Positions 14,335-22,471 of a stretch of 35,647 bases of DNA are shown here, piece after piece. A model generated the notes under the pieces. It was not told where the DNA came from, made no database searches, and worked only from the letters and a program-made list of their open reading frames with translations. This DNA is from Chitinophagales bacterium (GTDB lineage: Bacteria; Bacteroidota; Bacteroidia; Chitinophagales; JADIYW01): NCBI GenBank assembly GCA_023957215.1, contig JAMLHH010000034.1:1-35647 (forward strand), written 5' to 3'. Position numbers and translations under genes: made by a program. Positions within the stretch are counted from its first letter, which is position 1. The number at the start of each line of letters is the position of its first letter.

Positions 14335-15006
14335 CTAAATGACTTTATAGCAACTAAAAGATTTTGAAGAACCAATGTTTTCTAAAGGTAAAGTCAAAAT
14401 CAATTTTTCTCTTTTTGTTGTTTTAGATGAAAAGTTATCTACATTCTCAAAGTTTGCCTTAGAGGCAAAGTCGTCATATTCTTCAATAATTCCAGGTTTA
14501 AATTCTTCTGAATCAAATTCGCTGACATTAGGAATTGAAGGATTTTCTTCATACCGTACAAATTGGAAAAAGCATCCTTTTTTTCCAAAATAATTAATTC
14601 TAAATAAATATTTTTTTAAAAACTCCTCAGCTTCTTTACCCTCTACATCAAAGATAATTTCAATATCATTTGAAATATGAATATATTCTCTAAACGCAAC
14701 CGTTTGGATAAATCCACTATCCTCCCTAGCTGGTTTCAGTATTTTTACAAACGAATTATTGACACAGAAGTAACTCGTCTCCGGAATGTGATATTTTATT
14801 TGCGCATTTCTGATATAGCCAAATTCTTGACTTTTTTTCGATGAAAGTTTTTTTAACTCTCCACCAACAGTAATCGCCTGATTTAAAATAGCCATTTTGA
14901 TAGCGTAGGGCGAAGGTAGAAATAATGACTTCGCCCCTGAGTTAGTGGCATTACTGCTTTTTAGTGAAAAAAGTGATGTTGGCTTAAATATTGCCGAAAA
15001 TCTCAT
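14335..15006 (-). CDS. cas5: Cascade subunit Cas5 (type I-B)
   Basis: 223 residues. The N-terminal RRM-like strand M-R-F-S-A-I-F-K-P is followed by P-S-P-Y-A-I-K-M-A-I-L, the segment where Cas5 proteins of types I-A/I-B have a conserved 'PtpyaikgAll' motif. An inserted loop and a C-terminal strand follow. Cas5 caps the 5' handle of the crRNA and contacts Cas8 at the PAM end. The stop of cas7 lies 2 bases upstream, so the genes are translationally coupled. The acidic region 160-195 is less typical. The family call rests on position after cas7 and on the N-terminal motifs. Confidence 0.88.
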   Translation of the reverse strand: MRFSAIFKPTSLFSLKSSNATNSGAKSLFLPSPYAIKMAILNQAITVGGELKKLSSKKSQEFGYIRNAQIKYHIPETSYFCVNNSFVKILKPAREDSGFIQTVAFREYIHISNDIEIIFDVEGKEAEEFLKKYLFRINYFGKKGCFFQFVRYEENPSIPNVSEFDSEEFKPGIIEEYDDFASKANFENVDNFSSKTTKREKLILTLPLENIGSSKSFSCYKVI

Positions 15007-15008
15007 GA

Positions 15009-15995
15009 TTATTGAATTTTATAGGGTTCGGCTTTCATCAAATCCACAAAAATTGCTGACAGTTCACTTAAGCCGTTAAATGGCTTTACTTCAATCGCGT
15101 TTTCTTCGATTAAATTCAGATTATCAGAAATTCCTTTGATTTCTTCTCTATAATTATCATTCAATGCACTTATAGTAGGAGCTGGAATTAACTTTTCTGA
15201 AATTGAAACTACTCCTTTAAAATCGGTAATGTGTGGCTTTTGCGTACTGGTCATGGCTCCTTGTGGATTAATAAATGCACTCAACAGACTTTGTAAAAGC
15301 ACCCTATATCTACTTGTTCTCTGTGCATCATCAATAGGATATTCTCTTGATATATCATTAAAACCAATCCGGTATGCATCAATACTACATACAAATGCAT
15401 AAACACCATGATTAGCTGGACGATGGAAAATGTTTTGTCCCTCGTTACTTCCTTCTCCTCGTACCCCGGAAGCATCAGCAACTAATTTGGTGTGCAAATA
15501 ACTTTCTGTGTTATTTTTTCCCGGAATTCCTACTGTCCATCCAAATTCTATTGCAGATTTTCTCGGAGTATTTGAACTGTTCTTATTGTCACCAATTTTG
15601 TCGGTTATTAAGATTCCGTTTGTATCGCAAACTGTGCAAATATCGATCATAGCTGAAACTATATCTGCAGAAGATTCATTTGGTTTATTTGAATTTTTTT
15701 CAAAGTAATCAAGAAAATCATCCTTGCCAATTCTGTTCGGATTTAGCTTTTCAGCATACGAACTTAGGGGTAAGTTTTGCTCTTTTGCTAATTGAGCTAA
15801 ATGTACTGCAGCAATATGCTTAAACATATCTCCCGAAATAGCATTTACTGTTCGTGGCTCTCCGTTTTTATCAACAATTGTTACTTGTCTTGTGATAATT
15901 TGATTCCCTTCGCCACCTTCATTATTTAATGAATGCAGATTTAAAGTGATTTCTCCGCTAATGGAGATGGACGCGATTTTTTTATTCTCTGTCAT
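15009..15995 (-). CDS. cas7: Cascade backbone subunit Cas7 (Cst2/DevR type)
   Basis: 328 residues. The start I-A-S-I-S-I-S-G-E-I-T-L-N-L-H-S-L-N and the motifs T-V-N-A-I-S-G-D-M-F-K-H (47-61), G-S-N-E-G-Q-N-I-F-H-R-P (about 201-212) and Q-R-T-S-R-Y-R are characteristic of the Cst2/DevR branch of Cas7, which marks subtype I-B. Several copies polymerise along the crRNA spacer and kink it every six bases. The ATG at 15995 is 27 bases after the cas8 stop. The frame is intact and there is no sign of fusion. Confidence 0.95.
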   Translation of the reverse strand: MTENKKIASISISGEITLNLHSLNNEGGEGNQIITRQVTIVDKNGEPRTVNAISGDMFKHIAAVHLAQLAKEQNLPLSSYAEKLNPNRIGKDDFLDYFEKNSNKPNESSADIVSAMIDICTVCDTNGILITDKIGDNKNSSNTPRKSAIEFGWTVGIPGKNNTESYLHTKLVADASGVRGEGSNEGQNIFHRPANHGVYAFVCSIDAYRIGFNDISREYPIDDAQRTSRYRVLLQSLLSAFINPQGAMTSTQKPHITDFKGVVSISEKLIPAPTISALNDNYREEIKGISDNLNLIEENAIEVKPFNGLSELSAIFVDLMKAEPYKIQ

Positions 15996-16022
15996 TTTAT
16001 TGAAATTTATAAGTTAATAATT

Positions 16023-16460
16023 TTATTGATTTTCTTCATTATCAAATTCTGAATCATCGTCAGATTGATTAGGTACGTTTTCTTTTGCGGTAAGTGCAAA
16101 CCCATAAGAAGCCAATAAAGCTCCGATTAATCGTGATGAATTTTCATCTACAATCTGATAAAAGCTCATCAATTCTGCATCCTTTACAGTAGCTCTAGGA
16201 GCCTTTCCATTATTTTTTTCAGCGTAACGACCTGTTTCGGAATTGTATGTTCCCACAAACTCACCAATAAAAGTTACCAAATCCGCTTTAGATTTTGACT
16301 TATTTTGTAATTGTTGTGCCAATCCGTAACGAATTTCAAATTGTCGTTGGTCTTTAGGTGTGTACTGTAAGCTGATTGTACTCTTCCTAATAGCTTTCGC
16401 AACTGCCTGAAAGCCTTCATTGCTAATAATCTCTTTGAGATTTAATTCTTGTGTATCCAT
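16023..16460 (-). CDS. Probable internal translation product: small subunit Cas11
   Basis: Inside cas8 an in-frame ATG at 16460 is preceded by a very AT-rich stretch (AATAAATTTTATATAAAT), which resembles translation starts in this genome better than ordinary cas8 coding sequence does. It would yield a 145-residue helical protein beginning M-D-T-Q-E-L-N-L-K-E-I, the size of Cas11. Independent translation of Cas11 from within the large-subunit gene is established for types I-B, I-C and I-D, and no separate cas11 gene exists here. The start is inferred, not proven. Confidence 0.6.
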   Translation of the reverse strand: MDTQELNLKEIISNEGFQAVAKAIRKSTISLQYTPKDQRQFEIRYGLAQQLQNKSKSKADLVTFIGEFVGTYNSETGRYAEKNNGKAPRATVKDAELMSFYQIVDENSSRLIGALLASYGFALTAKENVPNQSDDDSEFDNEENQ

Positions 16461-17780
16461 ATTTATATAAAATTTATTGAGTGTTTCGACATTAAATGGT
16501 CTTACGAAATATTTCTCCTTACTGAGTGCTTGAGTAAGATAACCACTATACCAAAAAGAAAATTTATTAAAATTTTCAAGTGCTGCATTGGTCATACTTC
16601 CAAGAAAATTTCGGTATGCTTGTAATCCTTGTATAGTATCTCCTAATTCCTCTATTCCGGAAATTATCTTTTTCTGTTCTTGAAGAATATCAATCCAAGT
16701 TTTACCTTCTTCTTTAGTAGTATAAGCAATAAAATCGGGCGTGTTAATGAAAGCGATATTGGCAACCGCCTTATTTTGCCCTAAATCCTTTTGATAAACT
16801 GAATGAAAGCCTCGAATAGTATTTTTAATCTTCCCCCTGTTATATTCTGGAGTTTTCTCAATAAACTTGATTGAGATATTGAGTATATTAATTATGTCCA
16901 ATTTTATAGGAGAAACGCTTTTGAGATTTCTTTTGAACTCTTTTAAAACATCTTTTGAATGGCTTAAAGTAGTTTGATTAAATTCAGGAACATAAATTTT
17001 CAAATCATAACCGGATCCAACTTTTACATATTGACAAACCATCATAGATAAGGCTCCTGAAATCTTCATAGACTCAGCTATCCAATTTGAATTTAAGTTT
17101 CCCATAGAAGCGTTGTTCGCTTTGTTTTTATTTAACCCCTTACCTTGGTTTGGATTATAAAGCTGTTGAGCTGTAGGTTTTTCATCTACTAAATTAAAAT
17201 CTCTCACACTTACTTTCATTTGTGAATATTCTGAAAGAATTTCATTAATTAAGATTGAAAAGTTTGATTGATTTTGATGGAAATTATTAAACATCTTATT
17301 GAATGACGGGTATGGGTTATTCCCACGCATCTCTCGGTAGACATCAAACTCAGGGTCTATCTTTTTACCAAATTCAGATAATCTTTCAGCGTTTAAATCT
17401 CTACGAGCCTGTTTCTTTTGCTCGGCATTTAATTGCTTGTTTTTTTCAATCGCATTAAAGCGTTCTTTAAATTCATCTAAAATCTTCTTTTGATTAGGAT
17501 AATCGAAAAAGTCGATAATTCCTTCGGGAATGACTGTCTTTTCATCTTTTACGATGAATTTGAATATTGGAAAATATTGGAGCCCATCAATCATTTCATA
17601 GGTTATTTCCTTATTAGATTTTACAGAATAATAAAAACCATTATCGTCAATAGTGATTTTTTGACCTACTACATTGTTTCTAAGTAGAATTTCATCAATT
17701 AGGTTCGCCAGCCCATAAGTTTCAAGTAATTCGGAATAAGTTCCTGATTTTTTGAGTATTTTAAATTCACGATATTCCAT
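16023..17780 (-). CDS. cas8b: Cascade large subunit Cas8 (type I-B) with C-terminal Cas11 region
   Basis: 585 residues, in the position and size of the I-B large subunit between cas3 and cas7. Large subunits diverge fast and I recognise no named subfamily motif with certainty. The N-terminal part (1-150) has mixed alpha/beta character and a Lys/Glu-rich helix; the middle (200-440) carries several aromatic segments. The C-terminal 140 residues are helical and match what a small subunit looks like (F-E-I-R-Y-G-L-A-Q-Q-L, F-I-G-E-F-V-G-T-Y-N, R-L-I-G-A-L-L-A-S-Y-G-F-A), ending in an acidic tail. Cas8 reads the PAM and recruits Cas3. It starts 3 bases after the cas3 stop, so translation is coupled. 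Confidence 0.85.
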   Translation of the reverse strand: MEYREFKILKKSGTYSELLETYGLANLIDEILLRNNVVGQKITIDDNGFYYSVKSNKEITYEMIDGLQYFPIFKFIVKDEKTVIPEGIIDFFDYPNQKKILDEFKERFNAIEKNKQLNAEQKKQARRDLNAERLSEFGKKIDPEFDVYREMRGNNPYPSFNKMFNNFHQNQSNFSILINEILSEYSQMKVSVRDFNLVDEKPTAQQLYNPNQGKGLNKNKANNASMGNLNSNWIAESMKISGALSMMVCQYVKVGSGYDLKIYVPEFNQTTLSHSKDVLKEFKRNLKSVSPIKLDIINILNISIKFIEKTPEYNRGKIKNTIRGFHSVYQKDLGQNKAVANIAFINTPDFIAYTTKEEGKTWIDILQEQKKIISGIEELGDTIQGLQAYRNFLGSMTNAALENFNKFSFWYSGYLTQALSKEKYFVRPFNVETLNKFYINMDTQELNLKEIISNEGFQAVAKAIRKSTISLQYTPKDQRQFEIRYGLAQQLQNKSKSKADLVTFIGEFVGTYNSETGRYAEKNNGKAPRATVKDAELMSFYQIVDENSSRLIGALLASYGFALTAKENVPNQSDDDSEFDNEENQ

Positions 17781-17783
17781 AAT

Positions 17784-20258
17784 TCATTCATTAAAATATT
17801 TGGTTAAATTTTCTGTTGCCCTTTGATCACACAGTCTTAATATCCTTACGAAAAACAGATAGAGCATTCTTTCGTGGAATCCATCTGTTTCAAAACCATC
17901 TAAATTTCCTGAGAAATCTTCTTTTTCTAAATTAATTTCAATATCCAATTCCTGTAGTAGTGCTTTAATTTCACCATAATATTTATCTGTGATTTTAAAA
18001 TCAGGATATGAACTTGATAAGGAGCTATGATGCCTTGCAATAGCCATTGATACGCTACTCTTCAAAATTTCATTATCATAAAGTTCTTCAATAATGTCTT
18101 GTGCAACAAATGCTCCTACGCCCGCATGCGCCGGTCTTTTATATAACCCTGCTAATTTTGAAAACTCAATATCTCTTTCATCATTTTTGTTAAAATCTGT
18201 ATGTGCCAAAACTCCATTTTGGAAGTTTGGATCTTTTAGTTTTTGATATTTTTGCATTGGATTCTGCCAAGTATCATTCAATTTGCCATAATCATGCAGA
18301 ACAATCATCAATTTAATTAGCCGAATGAAGTCGTCTTTACTTAATTCCGGTATTTCTATGTATTTAGCAAGCTCAGCAAAAGTAAAATCCAGTTTAGGCA
18401 AGAAATCTTTTTCAAATGCTGACAACAAACCTTTATTGTGTTGATAAAAAGTATCTTTCGTTAAAGGCTTAAAGTCTTTTTCATCCTTATTAGATTCTCT
18501 TTTAGGCGAACTATTATTAAAGCTATCTTCATATTGCCAATTCAATCCAAATCCTTTATCATAACCAAAATATTTAGAATTGATGTAAACCTGATTGGGT
18601 AGGTTCTTATAGCTATCTGGATTAAGTTTCTTCAATTCATATTTTGTACTTTCATCATTTTCCAAAAACATATCATCAGCTGGTTGTAAACTCATCACTA
18701 ACCAATCATCCTCTTCAACAGGTATTTTTCCTTCTCTATTATTTATTTTATTCAACCAACCGACCAAACTCCATTTGTACATTCCCAATGATTGATACTT
18801 GTATGGGAATAAAGCAACTTCACTAACCATATAATCATCAATTAATGTGATCTCTACACTTTGAATATCCCTTATCGTATCTCTATAATTGTTTTTCTCG
18901 CAAGATTCCCAGCTCTCTCTTATTTTCCCCTGATTAAATCCGCCGCCTCCGATCATTCTCATTTTTTCAATCAAATTTTCTTCGGTTTTCTTGGCTATTT
19001 TTTCGATTAACTGTTTAGGGATTTCTCCATCTAAAGTTTGATATTTCTTTAATTCATCTAAAGCATAATTACAATCAGTTTTTTGATAAGGCAAGTATTT
19101 GTTGTTAAGCCTTCTAATCTCGTTCTTATCTTCCTCTTGAATGGCAATATCTAAAGAGACTTTTTCCGCGGCATCCAAAACATTATAAATGAAAATTTCT
19201 CCCGTTTCATTCGCAAACCTTGCACAACGTCCTGCTCTTTGCAGAAAAGAATTAATCGGAGAAATTTCTGTGTGCATAACATCACAAGATAAATCCATTC
19301 CTGCTTCAATAACTTGGGTGGCAATAAGAATAGCCGAATCAGCTAACGGTGTTTTTCCAAATAAAGATTTTAATTTATTCTCCTTTTCTTTTCTGTCAGA
19401 ATCAAAAAAACGAGAATGCAAACAAATTATATTTTCAGTACTGATTTCTTTCAGATTTGGATTTCCCACTTTCTTAAGTTCTATCAAATCTTGATAAATC
19501 TTTTGAGCAGATTCAACGCGATTGCAAATAGCAATTGTCTTCGATTTATGTAACCCGGCAATAGTTGCTGCGGAAATTGTATTATTAGAAACTTCAATTT
19601 TCTTTTTGTTTTTTACAGGTAAAAGTGAAGCTATTTTTTCTTTATCGTCAGGGAAATCATCTAAAGTTATGATTTCATAATTGTCCAAACTATTCTTTAA
19701 TTCTTCCATAAATGTACTTTCCAAAGTGGCTGTCATAATGCAACACCTCGTCAAGTTTCCTAACATTTTCAACATTCCGATCGTTGTTGCCATTGATCTT
19801 TTAGCGTCTAATAAATGAAATTCATCAAAAACCAAATAACTGCCTATTAATGCACCTGCGTTAATATTGGCCTGTGCTTGCGACAATGGAAGTGGAAAGC
19901 AAAGAAAATTACTCAAAGTTTGATCTATAGTTGAGAAAATGATTTCATTATCAAAGTAGATATCTTCATTAAATTCCCCTGTTTGAATGCTCGAATTTTT
20001 AACGAATTCTGAGTTAGAAACATCTTCATAAATCGAATTAGTTAGGGTTCTTAATGGTGAACTATAAATCATTTTTTCCGGAAAAGAATTGTCATGATTT
20101 TTCTGTGCATATAAAAATGGAGCAATTGAAGCCCAGGTTTTACCGGCACCTGTTGGTACAGATAAAATCACATTCTTACCAGATAAAAGCAACTCTGATG
20201 CTTTTATTTGATATTCATACGGTTCATTTCCAATAATATTTTTAATGAATTCTCTCAA
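17784..20258 (-). CDS. cas3: Cas3 helicase-nuclease with domain order helicase then HD
   Basis: 824 residues starting at a TTG (20258): an in-frame stop lies a few codons upstream and no ATG fits, while the next Met is beyond the Walker A motif. Superfamily 2 helicase motifs run from the N-terminus: S-V-P-T-G-A-G-K-T (33-41), D-E-F-H (145-148), T-A-T (176-178), V-I-E-A-G-M-D (316-322) and Q-R-A-G-R-C-A-R (340-347). The HD nuclease comes last: H607, H655-D656 with K659, H711, H743-H744 and D811, all apparently present. Canonical Cas3 has HD at the N-terminus, so this is a permuted arrangement. It unwinds and degrades DNA bound by Cascade. Coupled to cas8 by a 3-base gap. Confidence 0.95.
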   Translation of the reverse strand: MREFIKNIIGNEPYEYQIKASELLLSGKNVILSVPTGAGKTWASIAPFLYAQKNHDNSFPEKMIYSSPLRTLTNSIYEDVSNSEFVKNSSIQTGEFNEDIYFDNEIIFSTIDQTLSNFLCFPLPLSQAQANINAGALIGSYLVFDEFHLLDAKRSMATTIGMLKMLGNLTRCCIMTATLESTFMEELKNSLDNYEIITLDDFPDDKEKIASLLPVKNKKKIEVSNNTISAATIAGLHKSKTIAICNRVESAQKIYQDLIELKKVGNPNLKEISTENIICLHSRFFDSDRKEKENKLKSLFGKTPLADSAILIATQVIEAGMDLSCDVMHTEISPINSFLQRAGRCARFANETGEIFIYNVLDAAEKVSLDIAIQEEDKNEIRRLNNKYLPYQKTDCNYALDELKKYQTLDGEIPKQLIEKIAKKTEENLIEKMRMIGGGGFNQGKIRESWESCEKNNYRDTIRDIQSVEITLIDDYMVSEVALFPYKYQSLGMYKWSLVGWLNKINNREGKIPVEEDDWLVMSLQPADDMFLENDESTKYELKKLNPDSYKNLPNQVYINSKYFGYDKGFGLNWQYEDSFNNSSPKRESNKDEKDFKPLTKDTFYQHNKGLLSAFEKDFLPKLDFTFAELAKYIEIPELSKDDFIRLIKLMIVLHDYGKLNDTWQNPMQKYQKLKDPNFQNGVLAHTDFNKNDERDIEFSKLAGLYKRPAHAGVGAFVAQDIIEELYDNEILKSSVSMAIARHHSSLSSSYPDFKITDKYYGEIKALLQELDIEINLEKEDFSGNLDGFETDGFHERMLYLFFVRILRLCDQRATENLTKYFNE

Positions 20259-20293
20259 TGTAAATGATTAAAATTACACAAATCTACCCTCTC

Positions 20294-20312
20294 ATACTGT
20301 CAAATACTGTCA
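20294..20312. repeat. Short direct repeat between the WYL gene and cas3
   Basis: ATACTGTCA occurs at 20294-20302 and again at 20304-20312, one 10-bp helical turn apart, in the 51-bp gap before cas3 and overlapping the WYL stop codon. A possible regulator half-site pair; nothing further supports it. Confidence 0.35.
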
Positions 20313-21188
20313 CCAACCATAACTTTTTTGTTTTTCTTTCAAAAAATCCTTAAATTCTTTGGATTCAATGATTTCAATATCTCCCGGCAGACCCAAAACA
20401 AAACGACCAATGCCATGAAAATCTGCAATAGGAATCTTGAGGAAATATTGGTCGGATTGTTTTTCTATATGAGGCAGGGCGGTAGGAAATTCTTCACTCA
20501 ATAAATTATAGGCCTTTAAACTCAGGATGGCTTCGATGGTTGAGACGGGTTTGGCGGCCGACATTCTGAAGGCATCTGTAAAAGGTAATTCATGGAGTTG
20601 GGTATGCTGCCATTTTTCCTTTAGAATTTTTACTTCATTGATCCTCGAAATCCTGAATTGCTTCACATTTTTATCTTCTAAATCCAAACACCAAACCGAT
20701 TCATAATCAGGCATAAATGCAAATGCCTCCACTTTCCGGTCAATCACGGTCTCACTGTTTGATGATCGATATTTTAAAAGAAGAACGCAGTCTTTGTCTT
20801 TAATGGCTGTGGCCAATTTCTGTATATTTTCAATGTTGCCATCTTTTTTAAGTTGGGTAAGCGTCTGAAAATCATACAAAGCATGTAGCTTTTTGATGAG
20901 GTTTTTCACAACTGTATTGGAGAGTTCAAAATTTGAAAGCGAGCGATTGAGAATAAAGACCTCTTCTTCCGTGAAATGAAAAAGCTTTTGTAGCCGGCTT
21001 GTTTCAGAATCGTCCTGCACCAAGCGATAACGTCCGTTTCTCCTTTCCAAGACCAAACCATTGGCTTCGATTTGGTTAAGATAGCGGTACACCGTTCGTT
21101 CACTGATGTCGAATCTTTCCATTATTTCCGTAGCGCTGTATAATCTGTTCCCGGACAACAATATTAAAAGTCGGATTAAACTTCTCAT
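20310..21188 (-). CDS. WYL-domain transcriptional regulator of the cas operon
   Basis: 292 residues. The N-terminal DeoR/HTH_11-type winged helix (1-57) has Y-S-A-T-E-I-M-E-R-F-D-I-S-E-R-T-V-Y-R-Y-L. A helical linker leads to the WYL domain (about 125-205: C-V-L-L-L-K-Y-R-S, then P-D-Y-E-S-V-W-C-L-D-L), and a C-terminal WCX-like region follows (about 215-290). WYL proteins are ligand-sensing regulators, several of which are linked to CRISPR-Cas and phage defence control; the domain may sense nucleotides or nucleic acid. Its place as second gene of the operon, between cas6 and cas3, suggests local control of cas expression. Whether it represses or activates cannot be told from sequence. Confidence 0.92.
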   Translation of the reverse strand: MRSLIRLLILLSGNRLYSATEIMERFDISERTVYRYLNQIEANGLVLERRNGRYRLVQDDSETSRLQKLFHFTEEEVFILNRSLSNFELSNTVVKNLIKKLHALYDFQTLTQLKKDGNIENIQKLATAIKDKDCVLLLKYRSSNSETVIDRKVEAFAFMPDYESVWCLDLEDKNVKQFRISRINEVKILKEKWQHTQLHELPFTDAFRMSAAKPVSTIEAILSLKAYNLLSEEFPTALPHIEKQSDQYFLKIPIADFHGIGRFVLGLPGDIEIIESKEFKDFLKEKQKSYGW

Positions 21189-21231
21189 CTTTTCTCAGTT
21201 ATATTTATTGGATAATAATTTTAATTCTCTC

Positions 21232-22020
21232 TCACTTTCCGACCACCTCCAAACATCCCATCCCCTGCGCTGAATATAGCCCCAATCCGGCGTTTAAAGC
21301 CAACTCCAAAAATCTTTTCTCCGCTGTCAATTTCAATTTAAAATTTAAAAACCCTTTGATTTTAGTTTCGGCATTTGTGTCAGCTTTAACTGATACCAAT
21401 CTTGACCGATAAGGTTGATTATATTTTTCGATTTCAACCTTTAGGATAGAATCGTCAGAAGTTTGCTGATCATAGCAGGCTGTAATTTTGTTTTTCCAAT
21501 TGTGAAGTAAACTATTGCCAAAAAGAGGGTCATTCGGATGATAATAATCGTAATTTCCTTCCTTATTCTTTTCGCCGGCAATAATCATAGAGATAGGTCG
21601 GGTAGTGATCTGGGTGATTTCGTTATCATGAAATTCTTTTAATGGATTACTCAAAGAAATAATTGATTGAACTTGAAACTCCGCTTTAGATTTTTTGTCG
21701 GCAATAATGATCTCCTCTGATTTAAACAATCCTTCAATAAATGTTCTGGAGGCTTCCGGTAAATGGAAATGAACTTTTAGTTCGACTCTGTCATCTATAA
21801 TCAACATCCGGTCTCCATTTCTTCTATATTTCATTTTTAAATCTGAAAATGTGAAAAATTTATACCCTTTACCGTAACCTATCTCATGTAGGAACTTTGA
21901 ATATTCTGCATTGCCTTTTTGCAATATCTTATATATCGCTGCGCTCAATGGATACTGATAATTAATAGGTATCTCTGAGGACTTATTACTTTTTCGTAAG
22001 AGGTGTAAGTGAAATATCAT
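21232..22020 (-). CDS. cas6: crRNA-processing endoribonuclease Cas6
   Basis: 262 residues, two ferredoxin-like folds. The N-terminal segment Y-P-L-S-A-A-I-Y-K-I-L (23-33) is followed by F-L-H45-E-I-G-Y and F-F-T-F-S-D-L (55-61); H45 is a candidate catalytic base. The C-terminal glycine-rich loop N-A-G-L-G-L-Y-S-A-Q-G-M-G (243-255) is the family hallmark. It cleaves the array transcript in each repeat to leave an 8-nt 5' handle, which would be AUUGAAAC here. It is the first gene of the operon; the promoter should lie in the 450-bp region to its right. Confidence 0.95.
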   Translation of the reverse strand: MIFHLHLLRKSNKSSEIPINYQYPLSAAIYKILQKGNAEYSKFLHEIGYGKGYKFFTFSDLKMKYRRNGDRMLIIDDRVELKVHFHLPEASRTFIEGLFKSEEIIIADKKSKAEFQVQSIISLSNPLKEFHDNEITQITTRPISMIIAGEKNKEGNYDYYHPNDPLFGNSLLHNWKNKITACYDQQTSDDSILKVEIEKYNQPYRSRLVSVKADTNAETKIKGFLNFKLKLTAEKRFLELALNAGLGLYSAQGMGCLEVVGK

Positions 22021-22471
22021 TATATGAATAAAGTTATTAAATATTTTTCAAAAATCATAACCAATCCTACTACCAAAATATGTCAGTCAAGTGATTTGCT
22101 CGCTCGTTAATATATCAAATAAGATTTTGATAGTTATATGATTAGAAGAAAATCTTACTCTTCCTTTGCATGAGTGGCAGAGTGGAGTATCATCTGTTTT
22201 TTGCTGACACAAAAATGACTATAGACCTCAGACAATAGACCATCGATTTTGCTAAAATCTTGTCGTTCGGTCTTGAATCTTGGTTCTTGGCTCTAAAAAA
22301 CAGATAGACGTAACGGCGACACGACCTCGAAATAGTAATGAGTAGAAATGAGACTTCATACGATTTAAGTGACTTTTTCATGCAAAGAGGGAAGTCTCAA
22401 TACTCAATACTAAACAGTCTCAATACTATAAACAGACACGCCCAAAATAGAAAAATCGTAAAAATGAGAAC
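22021..22471. repeat. Gene-free region upstream of cas6 with three heptamer tracts
   Basis: 451 bp without a credible gene. The AT-rich part next to cas6 (22021-22160) probably holds the cas promoter; I see only an imperfect -7 box (TATTTTG, 22074-22080, minus). Farther right are three unrelated tracts, each in 7-bp phase: GACTATA GACCTCA GACAATA GACCATC (22217-22244), TCTTGAA TCTTGGT TCTTGGC TCT (22271-22294) and TCAATAC twice (22397-22410, with AGTCTCAATACT recurring at 22416). A 63-codon frame at 22190-22381 is a translation of these repeats and is not annotated. Confidence 0.7.

Noticed and set aside
22166..22185. tRNA-like stretch (GAGTGGCAGAGTGG) upstream of cas6
   Set aside because: No acceptor stem, anticodon arm or TTC loop follows; it cannot fold as a tRNA.
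22190..22381. 63-codon minus-strand frame upstream of cas6
   Set aside because: Most of it translates heptamer tracts; it would be a repeat-born artefact, not a gene.
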